Assembly (NCBI RefSeq): GCF_003171715.1 | Contig: NZ_QGHL01000007.1 | Location: 620,001-684,000 of the forward strand | Source: Novosphingobium meiothermophilum | Lineage (GTDB): Bacteria > Pseudomonadota > Alphaproteobacteria > Sphingomonadales > Sphingomonadaceae | Length of the DNA stretch: 64,000 bases | Reading direction: 5' to 3' | Part shown: positions 43,578 through 52,810 of the stretch, in pieces | Layout of the letters: the number at the start of each line of letters is the position of its first letter | How positions within the stretch are numbered: position 1 is the stretch's first letter | Notes under the pieces: model-generated | The model's input: only the letters and a program-made list of their open reading frames with translations | Databases searched by the model: none | Told to the model about the DNA's origin: nothing | Made by a program: the position numbers and the translations under genes

Positions 43578-44765
43578 TTGAAACGCCTTCTTTCAATCTC
43601 GACGCTCTATCCCGCGCCGGGCCGCGCAGGCTTCGGCCGCTTCGTGGCGCGGCAGATGGAGGCGCTGGCAGCCCTTGACGACTGGCAGGTAACTGTCATC
43701 AACCCGATCGGCAGGCCGCCGGTGCGGATGGCGCGCTATGCCGCGCTCGATGCGATTCCCGAAATGGAAACGCATGGGCCGATCACCGTCCATCACCCGC
43801 GCTTCACGCTGGTGCCCGGCCTTTCCGGCCCGATCAACCCACGGCTCATCGCGCGGGCCATTGCCCCGCTGGCCCGGCGGCTGCACGGCGAAGGCCCGTT
43901 CGATCTGGTGGACGCGCAGTTCTTCTTTCCCGATGGACCGGCGGCCGCCAGCATTGCCCGGAGCCTTGGCCTTCCGCTTGCGATCAAGGCGCGCGGATCG
44001 GACATTCATCTGTGGGGCACGCGCAAGCTGGTGCGCCCCCAGATTCTCGAAGCAGCCCGACAGGCGACAGTCCTGCTCGCGGTTTCGCGCGCCCTCGCGC
44101 ATGACATGATCGACATGGGAATGCCCGCAGAGAAAATCGCCGTCCATTACACGGGACTTGACCGGGAACGCTTCCGCCCTTTGCCGCGCGCCGGGGCAAG
44201 GCAACTGATTTCGGCCATACCGGCACTGCACGTCTGGTCAGTAGGCCGGATGCTGCTCAGCGTGGGGGCGCTCGTCCCGGTAAAGGGACAGGCTCTGGCG
44301 ATCCGCGCGCTCACTCATCTGCCCGGCGATGTGCGGCTGGTCATTGCCGGAAGCGGCAGCGAGGAAGGTGCGCTGCGCGCGCTGGTGGGCGCGCTTGGGC
44401 TTGAGGACCGGGTCCAGATCATCGGCGCGGTGGACCACGATCTTCTTCCGCACCTCCTGTGCGCGGCCGATGTCATGGTATTGCCGTCCGAGCGCGAAGG
44501 ACTTGCCAATGCCTGGATCGAGGCGCTGGCCTGCGGGACGCCAGTGGTCATTCCCGATGTCGGCGGAGCGCGCGAGGTCGTGTGCGATGCAAGTGCCGGC
44601 CGGATCGCTGCGCGCACCCCCGAAGCGATTGCGCAGGCCATTGCCGAAATCCTTGCCGATCCACGCTCGCAGGAGGCCGTCGCCGCCAATGCCGAGCGCT
44701 TCAGCTGGAGCGCAAATGCCGAAGCGCTCGCCGGATTGTATGAAAAGGCGGCGGCAAGGGCCTGA
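43578..44765 (+). CDS. GT4-family glycosyltransferase
   Basis: Retaining GT-B glycosyltransferase of 395 residues using a nucleotide sugar to build an exo- or lipopolysaccharide or a glycolipid. The N-terminal Rossmann domain starts KRLLSISTLYPAPGRAGFG; the C-terminal domain has MLLSVGALVPVKGQALAIRA, VIAGSGSEEGALRALV and the GT4 donor-site block SEREGLANAWIEALACGTPV with its EX7E. Because the frame before 43578 overlaps the XRE gene and encodes a Cys-rich stretch, TTG 43578 is preferred to TTG 43545. Acceptor and sugar cannot be assigned. A hairpin at its 3' end likely terminates transcription. Confidence 0.88.
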   Translation: MKRLLSISTLYPAPGRAGFGRFVARQMEALAALDDWQVTVINPIGRPPVRMARYAALDAIPEMETHGPITVHHPRFTLVPGLSGPINPRLIARAIAPLARRLHGEGPFDLVDAQFFFPDGPAAASIARSLGLPLAIKARGSDIHLWGTRKLVRPQILEAARQATVLLAVSRALAHDMIDMGMPAEKIAVHYTGLDRERFRPLPRAGARQLISAIPALHVWSVGRMLLSVGALVPVKGQALAIRALTHLPGDVRLVIAGSGSEEGALRALVGALGLEDRVQIIGAVDHDLLPHLLCAADVMVLPSEREGLANAWIEALACGTPVVIPDVGGAREVVCDASAGRIAARTPEAIAQAIAEILADPRSQEAVAANAERFSWSANAEALAGLYEKAAARA

Positions 44766-44781
44766 TCCTCACCGCCGCCTT
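44745..44781 (+). terminator. Stem-loop at the 3' end of the GT4 gene
   Basis: AAGGCGGCGG (44745-44754) pairs perfectly with CCGCCGCCTT (44772-44781) around a 17-base loop that contains the stop codon. It is followed by TCAAATCC rather than a T-run. Confidence 0.45.
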
Positions 44782-44831
44782 CAAATCCATCTGTCCGCCG
44801 GAACTGCCCGGCCTTGACGCATCCAGGAAGG

Positions 44832-45809
44832 TCAGGCCCTCTCGCGCGCCAGCCGCTCCTGCTTTTCCAGCGCCGTTTCGGTAGGAACGAAGCTGTTCGG
44901 ATTGACCTTTAGCCAGATCAGGATCGGTGCGGCCATATAGACCGAACTGTAGGTGCCAACGAAAATGCCGAGCGTGATTGCCGCCGTAAAGCCGAAGATC
45001 ACATCCGGGCCAAGCAGCAGAAGCGCAACAAGCGTGATCAGCAGCGAAACCGAAGTCACGATGGTGCGGGCCAGAGTCTCGTTCACCGACAGATCGAGCA
45101 GTTCCGGCATGGGCATCCGGCGGAACTTCTTCATGTTTTCGCGGATACGGTCATAAACGACGATAGTGTCGTTCAGTGAATACCCGATCAGCGTGAGCAG
45201 AGCCGCCACGATGTTGAGATCGAACTCCATCCCCGTAAGCGCGAACATGCCCAGCGTAAGCGACACGTCATGGACGAGCGCGAAAAGCGCGCCCACACCG
45301 AACTGCCATTCGAAGCGAAGCCAGATATAGGCTGCCACCGCGATCGAGGCGAAGCCCAGCGCCTTGAACGCATCCCACCCCAGTTCCTTGGACACCTTGC
45401 CCGAAACGGAATCGACGCCATCGATGCGCGCATCGGCGTGGTTCTTGCGGATCTCGGCGGTGATCGTGCGCGCCATCTTGTCCGAGAGCGAGGCATCGCT
45501 TTCGGCCCCTTCGGGCAGCTTCATGCGGATCGAGATCTCGTTCGGCTTGCCGAAGCGCTGGATCACCGGCTCGCCATAGCCGAGCTTGCCCACCTGCTGC
45601 CGCAATTCGGCAACGGGCGCCTCTGCGCTGCGTTCGAACGTGACGCGAATCATCTGGCCGCCGATGAAATCGACTCCGAGATTCAGCCCCTTCGACAGCA
45701 CCAGCCCCCACGAGGCCGCGATCAGCAGCATGCTGACGATGTAGAAGGGCACACGCCACCTGAGGAACTGGATGTTCGTGTTGTCGGGGACAAGCTTGAG
45801 GAGTTTCAC
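44832..45809 (-). CDS. secF: Protein translocase subunit SecF
   Basis: Integral membrane RND-type partner of SecD that uses the proton motive force to pull proteins through SecYEG; 325 residues with six membrane segments. The large periplasmic loop lies between TM1 (about 20-40) and TM2. Conserved blocks include GLNLGVDFIGG, LTLIGYSLNDTIVVYDRIRE and NETLARTIVTSVSLLITLVA. The start codon is GTG at 45809 behind a strong AGAGGAGG site. secD ends 15 bp upstream, and yajC comes before that. Confidence 0.98.
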   Translation of the reverse strand: MKLLKLVPDNTNIQFLRWRVPFYIVSMLLIAASWGLVLSKGLNLGVDFIGGQMIRVTFERSAEAPVAELRQQVGKLGYGEPVIQRFGKPNEISIRMKLPEGAESDASLSDKMARTITAEIRKNHADARIDGVDSVSGKVSKELGWDAFKALGFASIAVAAYIWLRFEWQFGVGALFALVHDVSLTLGMFALTGMEFDLNIVAALLTLIGYSLNDTIVVYDRIRENMKKFRRMPMPELLDLSVNETLARTIVTSVSLLITLVALLLLGPDVIFGFTAAITLGIFVGTYSSVYMAAPILIWLKVNPNSFVPTETALEKQERLARERA

Positions 45810-45824
45810 GGGATTTGCCTCCTC

Positions 45825-47432
45825 TTACAGGGCGATTTCAGTGGGACGGGCGCGGCGCAGCCACTGCGCCACCCACATGCGCGTGAGGGTGACTGCCGTG
45901 AAGACCGAAGTCATCACGCCGATGATGAGCACCACAGCGAAGCCCTTGATCGGACCTGAGCCGAACGCAAACATCAGAACGGCGGCAATCACGTTGGTGA
46001 TGTTGGCATCGAAGATGGCGCGGCTCGCTTCGGAATAGCCAAGCTCCACGGCCTGCACGACCTTGCGGCCGCGATGCCGCTCCTCGCGGATGCGCTCGTT
46101 GATGAGCACGTTGGCATCGACCGCGGCGCCGATGGTCAGCACGAAGCCGGCAATGCCCGGCAGCGTCAGCGTGGTGCCGATAACCCCCATGATGCCGATG
46201 ATCATCAGAACGTTCAGGATCACCGCCACGTTGGCATAGACGCCGAAACGCCCGTAGGTGACGAGAATGAAAACGATCAGCGCAAGCGTGCCCACGCCCA
46301 TCGCGATCATCCCCTTGCGGATCGAATCCGCTCCCAGATCAGGCCCAACGGTGCGCTCTTCCACCACCTTGAGATCCACCGGCAGCGCGCCCGAACGCAG
46401 CGAAATGGCAAGCTGGTTGGCGCTTTCGGTGGTGAAGCGGCCCGAAATGATCGCGCTCCCGCCAAGGATCGGTTCGTTGATGACTGGCGCAGAGAGCACC
46501 TTGCCATCGAGGATGATCGCAAACTGCTTGCCCACGTTCTGCGTGGTCAGCTTGGCGAACTTGGCCCCGCCTTCAGTGTTGAAGGTGATGTTGACGACAG
46601 GTTCGTTGGTCTGCTGGTTATTGGTCTGCTGGGCATTGGTAAGCTGATCGCCGCGAATGCCGCCCAGCCGCTTGACGGCGATGGCGGGAACACCCCCGCC
46701 CTCGGCAGGATTGGCGAAAGGCACGATCTCGCTGCCCGGAGGCGCGATGCCCTGCGCCACGTCAGATGGCAGCGCGGTGGTATCGACCAGCTTGAACTCC
46801 AGCTTCGCGGTCTGCCCCAGAAGGTTCTTCAGCGCCTGCGGATCCTGAAGGCCCGGCACCTGCACGACGATGCGCGTGGGGCCGGAACGGATGATGGTCG
46901 GCTCCTTGGTGCCCAGCGCATCGATGCGCTTGCGCACCACCTCGACCGCCGTATCCATGGCCTGCGTCACCGCCTGATTGATGCCTGCCTCGGTGGGGGT
47001 CAGCACGAAGCGGTTTCCATCCGAAACGTTGATGTCCCAGTCGCGCTGTCCGGTCAGCCCTGCCCCGTTGGTGAGCGGCAGGATTGCCTCGCGGGCGGCA
47101 TCGACCTGCGTGGCATCGGCCACGATGAACGTCAGCGCACCATCGCGATTGGAAATGTCGCCGATGCGGATCGGCTTGCTTTCCTGCTTCAACTTGTTCC
47201 GAACCGATTCTTCCATGCCTTCGATACGCTGGCGGCGCACCTGCGCAGGATCGGCTTCAAGCAGGATGTGGCTGCCGCCGGCGAGGTCGAGTCCGAGGTT
47301 GACTTTGGGTTCAGGCAGCGACGAAGGCCAGGAAAGGCCCGCCATGGAGGCAAGCGAAGGAATGGCGGCCGCAACGCAGACAATCGTCACGAACCAGAGC
47401 CAGATCACCTTCCAGCGCGGAAAATCGAGCAT
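45825..47432 (-). CDS. secD: Protein translocase subunit SecD
   Basis: SecD of 535 residues, partner of SecF and YajC. TM1 near residues 7-28 is followed by GLDLAGGSHILLEAD, the start of the periplasmic P1 domain, with later VVQVPGLQDPQ and ANQLAISLRSGALPV. The membrane core has GVIGTTLTLPGIAGFVLTIG, AVDANVLINERIREE and GYSEASRAIFDANITNVIAA, diagnostic of SecD. Length is slightly below the E. coli protein. yajC ends 28 bp upstream. Confidence 0.98.
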   Translation of the reverse strand: MLDFPRWKVIWLWFVTIVCVAAAIPSLASMAGLSWPSSLPEPKVNLGLDLAGGSHILLEADPAQVRRQRIEGMEESVRNKLKQESKPIRIGDISNRDGALTFIVADATQVDAAREAILPLTNGAGLTGQRDWDINVSDGNRFVLTPTEAGINQAVTQAMDTAVEVVRKRIDALGTKEPTIIRSGPTRIVVQVPGLQDPQALKNLLGQTAKLEFKLVDTTALPSDVAQGIAPPGSEIVPFANPAEGGGVPAIAVKRLGGIRGDQLTNAQQTNNQQTNEPVVNITFNTEGGAKFAKLTTQNVGKQFAIILDGKVLSAPVINEPILGGSAIISGRFTTESANQLAISLRSGALPVDLKVVEERTVGPDLGADSIRKGMIAMGVGTLALIVFILVTYGRFGVYANVAVILNVLMIIGIMGVIGTTLTLPGIAGFVLTIGAAVDANVLINERIREERHRGRKVVQAVELGYSEASRAIFDANITNVIAAVLMFAFGSGPIKGFAVVLIIGVMTSVFTAVTLTRMWVAQWLRRARPTEIAL

Positions 47433-47460
47433 CGGCGGGCAGCTTTCGGATCAGGTTGGA

Positions 47461-47790
47461 TCAGTCGTTGGCAGGAGCACTGCCGGGGGGCGGCAGAATG
47501 TCACCGATGGTGGCACGCACGGCCTTGACCTTAACATTAGGGCCAAGTTCAAGTTCGACATAGTGATCGTCGAGCTTGACGACCTTGCCGATGAGACCGC
47601 CTGCCGTGACCACCATGTCGCCCTTCTTCATGGCGGCAATCTTGGCCTTGTGCTCCTTCTGCTGGCGCATCTGCGGGCGCAGGATCAGGAACCAGAAGAT
47701 GAAGCCCATCGCCACAAGCGGCAGGAAGCTCATCCAAGCGGGCGGCTGGCCGGCATTGGCGGCAGCGGCGGAAAGCGTGCTTAACATCAT
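47461..47790 (-). CDS. yajC: Preprotein translocase accessory subunit YajC
   Basis: Single-pass membrane protein of 109 residues that associates with SecDF. One hydrophobic helix (WMSFLPLVAMGFIFWFLILR) is followed by the YajC cytoplasmic block MKKGDMVVTAGGLIGKVVKL and VELELGPNVKVKAVRATIGD. It starts the yajC-secD-secF operon. Two adjacent Met codons allow a start at 47790 or 47787. Confidence 0.96.
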   Translation of the reverse strand: MMLSTLSAAAANAGQPPAWMSFLPLVAMGFIFWFLILRPQMRQQKEHKAKIAAMKKGDMVVTAGGLIGKVVKLDDHYVELELGPNVKVKAVRATIGDILPPPGSAPAND

Positions 47791-48040
47791 GTGTTCCGTT
47801 TCTGGGATCGGACCTGCGGGATTGCAACCGTGCCCGCAGCGGTTTTCACCCGGCCCGGCGCGGCTGCCTTCGAGGCGGGGCGGTTAGCAGCTTGGCGGCG
47901 GCAAGGCAATGAACCGCCATGCGATGGGCGGCAACCGTCCGGTGATGGTGAACGCAGCGGCCTTTTGCGAAAGGCACGGACTTTTGCAAAATCGACCGCT
48001 TGCCAAGCCCGCAAGCCCTGCCTATAGGCGCGCTTCCGGT

Positions 48041-48117
48041 CGGGACGTAGCGCAGCCTGGTAGCGCATCACACTGGGGGTGTGGGGGTCGGAGGTTCGAA
48101 TCCTCTCGTCCCGACCA
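48041..48117 (+). tRNA. tRNA-Pro (anticodon GGG)
   Basis: A complete 77-base cloverleaf with encoded CCA. The acceptor stem CGGGACG pairs with CGTCCCG, the D stem is GCGC/GCGC, and the anticodon stem TCACA pairs with TGTGG (one T-G pair) around loop CTGGGGG, placing GGG at positions 34-36. The T stem GGAGG pairs with CCTCT (one G-T pair) around TTCGAAT. It decodes CCC and CCU proline codons. Confidence 0.97.
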
Positions 48118-48385
48118 AATTGCCGACACATCACGGACTATTCCCTCACTGGCGCCGCGGGCACGGGCAGGCAGGATTTACTTCGACTGGCGCGGCGGGC
48201 GTGCGATTCTGCACGAGCTTTGCCGAAGCCCGAAGTCCGCTTCTCTTCTCGAATTGCTGGATCAGGGCGCACTGTGTCTCACCGCTGCCGCCCAAGCAAA
48301 GCGCTCGCGATGGCGTGGCGCTTTCCTACACGAACCAATTTGATTATCTGATGACGCGTCTTTCGACAGGTAGGGACGCGGTGTC

Positions 48386-48799
48386 ATGTCTATTCTCGAA
48401 GCGATTATTTCTCCGGTTTCGGCAATCATCGACAAGGTGATTCCCGACAAGGAGGCGCGCGACAAGGCGAAGCTTGAGCTGTTGCGGCTTGAAGGATCGC
48501 AGGAGCTGGAACTTCTGCGCACGCGCATGTCGGCCATTGTCACGGAAGCATCCTCGACCGATCCCTGGACAAGCCGCGCGCGGCCGGGGTTCATGTATGT
48601 GATGTATGTGATGCTGCTCTGGTCATTGCCGATGGGCCTGATCGCGGCCTTCCGCCCTGAGGCGGCACAGAACATCGCGGCCGGAATCAACGGCTATCTT
48701 CATGGCTTGCCGGAACCGCTCTATGCGCTGTTCGGCACCGGATACCTTGGCTACACGGCGGCGCGCCAGTGGGGAAAGGCGAAAGGCACCGATCGCTAG
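48386..48799 (+). CDS. Holin-like small membrane protein
   Basis: Protein of 137 residues resembling the three-TM holin family found in alphaproteobacterial prophages and gene transfer agents. An amphipathic N-terminus (MSILEAIISPVSAIIDKVIP) and a charged helix (residues 25-58) precede two hydrophobic segments at about 69-87 and 108-125. A phage holin would form membrane pores for endolysin release, but no endolysin or other phage gene is nearby. It lies 269 bp after tRNA-Pro, so it may be a prophage remnant or a host-adopted gene. Confidence 0.7.
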   Translation: MSILEAIISPVSAIIDKVIPDKEARDKAKLELLRLEGSQELELLRTRMSAIVTEASSTDPWTSRARPGFMYVMYVMLLWSLPMGLIAAFRPEAAQNIAAGINGYLHGLPEPLYALFGTGYLGYTAARQWGKAKGTDR

Positions 48800-48860
48800 T
48801 CCGGCAAAGCGCCTATGGCAGGGTATGAACTTGGTTAGTTTCTGGTAACTTCCGTCTGCT

Positions 48861-49232
48861 ATGCCCTGCCTCATGAGCAATAGTCTTGTCAGTGCGATGC
48901 AGGTGGCGAAATCTGCCGGGACGGAACGGCTGCGCATCGGTGCCTGCGCCCTGCTGGCCCTGTCTGCTGTTCTTTCCGGTTGCGGCGGCAAGGAGACCGA
49001 TCCGAAGATCGAAGCGCGCCTTGCCGCGGTGGAAGCCAAGGCTGCTTCAGCCGACCGGCGTGCGCGCGAGGCTGTCAATGCCGTGCGACAGGGAAACCCG
49101 GCGGCAGTCGCCAACTTTGGCCCGGACACCGGCTTCGGCGATGAGCAGGATGCAAATCCCTATATGGATCCGGGCAACGGCGGCTTCGAAGGCGGCAGCG
49201 AAGTGCCGGAAAGCCCTGCCATAGGCCAATAA
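48861..49232 (+). CDS. Small putative lipoprotein of unknown function
   Basis: Protein of up to 123 residues. A hydrophobic stretch ending in SAVLSGCGG forms a lipobox, so the mature part is acylated. It is short: a coiled-coil-like segment IEARLAAVEAKAASADRRAR (resembling Lpp-type lipoproteins), then a Gly/Asn/Asp/Pro-rich tail. The N-terminal region before the signal is 26 residues long if the first ATG is used; Met codons at 48873 or 48897 would give a more typical signal. I recognise no family. Confidence 0.65.
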   Translation: MPCLMSNSLVSAMQVAKSAGTERLRIGACALLALSAVLSGCGGKETDPKIEARLAAVEAKAASADRRAREAVNAVRQGNPAAVANFGPDTGFGDEQDANPYMDPGNGGFEGGSEVPESPAIGQ

Positions 49233-49373
49233 TGCCTCGGCTACGTTAAAGTCCTGCCCCCACGATATCGTCCCGCCGCTGACCTTGCTCCATCAGGAGC
49301 TTCGCGGCAGCACGGGCTTGCGTCACCCCGAACAACGGCTATCACGGCAGCCCCACATCTTCGAGGTGACTGC

Positions 49374-49829
49374 ATGAGCCTGTCCGACGACACGCGGAGC
49401 GCGACCGTATTCGTGCTCAACGGCCCCAACCTCAACCTGCTTGGTCTGCGCGAGCCGGATATTTACGGCGCTGATACGCTTGATGACATCGCCGGGATGC
49501 TGGAAGATCGGGGGCGGACCCTGGGCCTTGAGATCGACATGCGCCAGTCCAACCATGAAGGCCATCTGGTCGACTGGCTGCACGAAGCGCAGGCCGATGG
49601 CGCAAAGGCAGTCCTGCTCAATGCCGGGGCCTATACCCATACGTCCATCGCGCTCCACGATGCGATCAAGGCCATCACCGTACCGGTGATCGAAGTGCAT
49701 CTGTCCAACCCCCACCGACGCGAGGGGTTCCGCCATCGCTCCTATGTGGGCATGGCAGCGAAAGGCACGATCGCGGGCTTTGGCGCGGGCAGCTATCTTG
49801 TCGCGCTTGAAGCGGCAGCGCTGCTCTGA
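49374..49829 (+). CDS. aroQ: Type II 3-dehydroquinate dehydratase
   Basis: Third enzyme of the shikimate pathway, converting 3-dehydroquinate to 3-dehydroshikimate; 151 residues, the normal dodecameric type II size. Visible active-site blocks are [18 protein letters not shown], with the catalytic Tyr in the flexible lid, then [32 protein letters not shown] and [20 protein letters not shown]. The ATG follows GAGGTGA. accB and accC follow, a common alphaproteobacterial order, and the three may be one operon. Confidence 0.97.
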   Translation: MSLSDDTRSATVFVLNGPNLNLLGLREPDIYGADTLDDIAGMLEDRGRTLGLEIDMRQSNHEGHLVDWLHEAQADGAKAVLLNAGAYTHTSIALHDAIKAITVPVIEVHLSNPHRREGFRHRSYVGMAAKGTIAGFGAGSYLVALEAAALL

Positions 49830-49951
49830 CCGGCCTCGCGGCATAAGGTTTTTCCACCCCGCCGCCCCCGCCACCCCTTGCCAGCCTTGCATCTTGGCGG
49901 CATGGCGCAGGGCCTGAAACACCATTCGCATTCTTATCCGCGAGGAAAAAC

Positions 49952-50443
49952 ATGGGTCACGAGCGCGGCGACAAGGCCGAGAAGATGGCGATCGACAGCA
50001 CGCTGGTGCGTGAACTGGCAGAGCTGCTGGCAGAAACGGGCCTGTCGGAGATCGAAGTGGAAGACGGCGAGCGCAAGATCCGCGTCGCCCGCCAGATTAG
50101 CGCGGCCCCGGTAGCACAAGTGGCCGTAGCCGCACCCGCACCAGCCGCCGCACCTTCCGCCGCCGCTGCGCCTGCTCCGGCGGCCCAGGCACCGACAGCC
50201 GCAGATCACGCAGACGCCGTGAAATCTCCGATGGTCGGCACCTGCTACCTTGCGCCAGAGCCGGGGGCGGCGAACTTTGTCACGGTGGGGCAGACGGTGA
50301 AGGCCGGGGAAACGCTGCTCATTATCGAGGCGATGAAGGTCATGAACCCGATCACCGCGCCTGCTGCGGGCGTGGTCAAGGCCATCCTCGTCGAGAACGC
50401 GCAGCCGGTCGAGTTCGACCAGCCGCTGGTCGTGATCGCGTAA
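49952..50443 (+). CDS. accB: Biotin carboxyl carrier protein of acetyl-CoA carboxylase
   Basis: Carries biotin between biotin carboxylase (AccC) and carboxyltransferase in malonyl-CoA synthesis. 163 residues: an N-terminal AccC-binding region (about 12-50), an Ala/Pro-rich flexible linker (51-86) and the biotinyl domain (88-163). The biotinylation motif is EAMKVMNP with K129; Val replaces the commoner Leu after the Lys. The start at 49952 follows GAGGAAAA. accC starts 10 bp downstream. Confidence 0.97.
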   Translation: MGHERGDKAEKMAIDSTLVRELAELLAETGLSEIEVEDGERKIRVARQISAAPVAQVAVAAPAPAAAPSAAAAPAPAAQAPTAADHADAVKSPMVGTCYLAPEPGAANFVTVGQTVKAGETLLIIEAMKVMNPITAPAAGVVKAILVENAQPVEFDQPLVVIA

Positions 50444-50453
50444 AGGCCCGCTC

Positions 50454-51800
50454 ATGGCCATCAAGCGCCTGCTTATCGCCAACCGAGGCGAAATCGCGCT
50501 GCGCATCCATCGCGCCGCGCATGAAATGGGCATCGAGACGGTTGCAGTGCATTCCACGGCCGATGCCGACGCAATGCACGTGCGCCTTGCCGATCATGCT
50601 GTCTGTATCGGCCCGCCTGCCGCCAAGGACAGCTATCTAAACGTGGCGGCGATCATTTCGGCGGCCGAGATCACCCATGCCGACGCGATCCACCCCGGCT
50701 ACGGCTTCCTTTCGGAAAACGCCAAGTTCGCCGAGATCGTCGAAGCACACGACATCACCTGGATCGGCCCCAAGCCCGAACACATCCGCACCATGGGCGA
50801 CAAGATCGAGGCCAAGCGCACCGCAGGCGCGCTCGGCCTGCCGCTGGTGCCCGGATCGGACGGCGCGGTATCCGATCTTGCCGAAGCCAAGGCAATTGCC
50901 GAGGCGGCGGGCTATCCGGTGATCATCAAGGCCGCATCGGGCGGCGGCGGGCGCGGCATGAAGGTGTGCCACAGCCCCGACCAGCTCGAAACGCTGATGC
51001 AGCAGGCAGGCAATGAGGCAAAGGCGGCGTTCGGCGATGCGACCGTCTATATCGAGAAGTATCTTGGCAATCCGCGCCATATCGAGTTCCAGATCTTTGG
51101 TGATGGCAGGGGCAACGCGATCCATCTGGGCGAGCGTGACTGTTCGCTTCAGCGCCGGCACCAGAAGGTTCTGGAAGAAGCACCCTCGCCCGTCATCTCG
51201 GCCGAAGAACGCAGCCGCATGGGCGGGATCGTGGCCAAGGCCATGGCCGACATGGGCTATCGCGGCGCAGGAACGATCGAGTTCCTGTGGGAGAACGGCG
51301 AGTTCTACTTCATCGAGATGAACACCCGCCTTCAGGTGGAGCATCCTGTCACGGAAGCGATAACCGGTGTGGACCTTGTGCGAGAACAGATCCGCATTGC
51401 CGATGGCAAGCCGCTTTCGGTGAGGCAGGAGGAGATCGAGTTCAAAGGGCACGCCATAGAGTGCCGCATCAATGCCGAAGACCCCTTCACCTTTGCACCC
51501 TCGCCGGGGCTGGTGAAGAGCTATCACGCTGCGGGCGGCATGCACGTGCGCGTCGATTCAGGCCTTTATGCCGGATACCGCATACCGCCATACTACGATT
51601 CGATGATCGCCAAGCTGATCGTCTATGGCCGCACCCGCGAAGGCTGCATCATGCGCCTGAAGCGTGCGCTGGAGGAAATGGTGATCGAAGGACCGAAGAC
51701 CTCGATCCCGCTGCACCAGCGCCTGCTGAGCGAGCCGGATTTCCTGAGCGGCGACTATTCGATCAAGTGGCTGGAAGAGTGGCTGGCAAAAGACGCATGA
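50454..51800 (+). CDS. accC: Biotin carboxylase subunit of acetyl-CoA carboxylase
   Basis: ATP-dependent carboxylation of biotin on AccB; 448 residues, full length. Landmarks: [20 protein letters not shown] at the N-terminus, [16 protein letters not shown], the ATP-grasp glycine loop [53 protein letters not shown] and the catalytic [20 protein letters not shown]. It ends the aroQ-accB-accC group and is followed by a strong terminator. Confidence 0.99.
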   Translation: MAIKRLLIANRGEIALRIHRAAHEMGIETVAVHSTADADAMHVRLADHAVCIGPPAAKDSYLNVAAIISAAEITHADAIHPGYGFLSENAKFAEIVEAHDITWIGPKPEHIRTMGDKIEAKRTAGALGLPLVPGSDGAVSDLAEAKAIAEAAGYPVIIKAASGGGGRGMKVCHSPDQLETLMQQAGNEAKAAFGDATVYIEKYLGNPRHIEFQIFGDGRGNAIHLGERDCSLQRRHQKVLEEAPSPVISAEERSRMGGIVAKAMADMGYRGAGTIEFLWENGEFYFIEMNTRLQVEHPVTEAITGVDLVREQIRIADGKPLSVRQEEIEFKGHAIECRINAEDPFTFAPSPGLVKSYHAAGGMHVRVDSGLYAGYRIPPYYDSMIAKLIVYGRTREGCIMRLKRALEEMVIEGPKTSIPLHQRLLSEPDFLSGDYSIKWLEEWLAKDA

Positions 51801-51823
51801 CACGCCCTTCCCTGCTGAAAGTG

Positions 51824-51853
51824 AAAAGCCCCCGCATCCACGGGGGCTTTTTT
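51824..51853. terminator. Strong bidirectional intrinsic terminator after accC
   Basis: AAAAGCCCCCG (51824-51834) pairs with CGGGGGCTTTT (51841-51851) around CATCCA, giving a perfect stem followed by six T on the plus strand and four on the minus strand. It lies between the convergent stops of accC (51800) and the small gene ending at 51859, so it should serve both. Confidence 0.92.
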
Positions 51854-51858
51854 CTCAT

Positions 51859-52086
51859 TCAGTCATCCTCGCCATTCAGTGGCAGACGCGCACGGATCGC
51901 GCGCCATGGCGGATCGGGCCGGTCGTTCTTCACCAGGATTGCCTCAACCTCGTCGAACTCTTCAAGTTCAAGTGCCTCGGTAACACTGAGCGGGAAATAG
52001 ACGTTCTCGTCGTTGTCCATCCGCACCGCATAAGCGCCGCGCCCTTCTTCGCTGCGCGTGACGATGCATACTGCCTTTGCTGCCAT
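51859..52086 (-). CDS. Small conserved-looking protein of unknown function
   Basis: 75-residue soluble protein with an acidic C-terminal half (LSVTEALELEEFDEVEAILV) and an N-terminal strand pattern (KAVCIVTRSEEGRGAYAVRM). I recognise no domain. Its codon pattern matches the neighbours, it is closed by the bidirectional terminator at 51824-51853, and an 84-bp AT-richer leader separates it from the DedA gene end. It could be a small regulator or a beta-rich binding protein, but there is no firm clue. Confidence 0.6.
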   Translation of the reverse strand: MAAKAVCIVTRSEEGRGAYAVRMDNDENVYFPLSVTEALELEEFDEVEAILVKNDRPDPPWRAIRARLPLNGEDD

Positions 52087-52170
52087 GAATGCTGATACCT
52101 TTGTGTTTGATAGATTTGATATGCCAACGTGGCGCTGACAGCTATGTGATTGGTGCGGTGTCCCCTGCTG

Positions 52171-52785
52171 TCAAGCATCGCCGCCGTCACCCTTCGGCTT
52201 CCACGTCACCACCCGCCAGAGATAACCGGCGAGCACCACCGCAAGCGTCGCCGTGGCGACCGGCCCGGTAAAACGATCCAGTTCACTGAAATTGCGGCCA
52301 AGAAAATATCCTGCCCCTGCCAGAACGGCATTCCAGATGGCTGCCCCCGCGAAAGTGAACAGCAGAAAACGGACGTGGCCCATGCGGGTGAGACCCGCAG
52401 GTAGCGAGATCATGGTGCGCATGAACGGCGCAAACCGGACCGCGAAAACCACCCATTGCCCATGACGCCGGAAGAAGCGGACGATGGCCTCCACATCCTG
52501 CCAGTCCATGGTCAGCCAGCGGCCGAAGCGATCGACCAGCGGGCGCAGGCGCTCATACCCCAGCTTTCGGCCGACCAGATACCAGACGTAATTGCCAAGT
52601 GTCGAACCGGTCGTGGCCGCTGCCATGAGCGGCCAGAACTCCATCCGCCCCCGTGCCACGGCAATGCCGCCCAGCCCCATGATGACTTCCGAAGGGATCG
52701 GCGGAAACACGTTCTCGATGACCATCAGGAACGCGATGCCCCAATAGCCGCCTCCTTCGATCAGCCAGACGATCCATTCGTTCAA
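52171..52785 (-). CDS. DedA-family inner-membrane protein
   Basis: Polytopic membrane protein of 204 residues with the DedA/SNARE-associated fold, a family now linked to undecaprenyl-phosphate or other polyprenyl/phospholipid flipping. The E-x-x-x-P block is visible as VFPPIPSEVIMGLGGIAVAR, then the glycine-rich GSTLGNYVWYLVGRKLG and FVVFAVRFAPFMRTMISLPA, whose R-F-x-P-x-x-R is the DedA second signature. The start at 52785 lies 26 bp after gshB ends, so it may be the last gene of rsmI-yraN-gshB-dedA. Confidence 0.92.
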   Translation of the reverse strand: MNEWIVWLIEGGGYWGIAFLMVIENVFPPIPSEVIMGLGGIAVARGRMEFWPLMAAATTGSTLGNYVWYLVGRKLGYERLRPLVDRFGRWLTMDWQDVEAIVRFFRRHGQWVVFAVRFAPFMRTMISLPAGLTRMGHVRFLLFTFAGAAIWNAVLAGAGYFLGRNFSELDRFTGPVATATLAVVLAGYLWRVVTWKPKGDGGDA

Positions 52786-52810
52786 CGGCCTGCACGCCCT
52801 GATATGCGGA

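Noticed and set aside
46074..47528. 484-codon plus-strand frame opposite secD
   Set aside because: Composition (Asp/Arg/His-rich, no hydrophobic core) is typical of antisense frames in GC-rich DNA, and secD is certain.
47787..48134. Minus-strand 115-codon frame across tRNA-Pro
   Set aside because: It overlaps the complete tRNA and has no coding-like features or start site.
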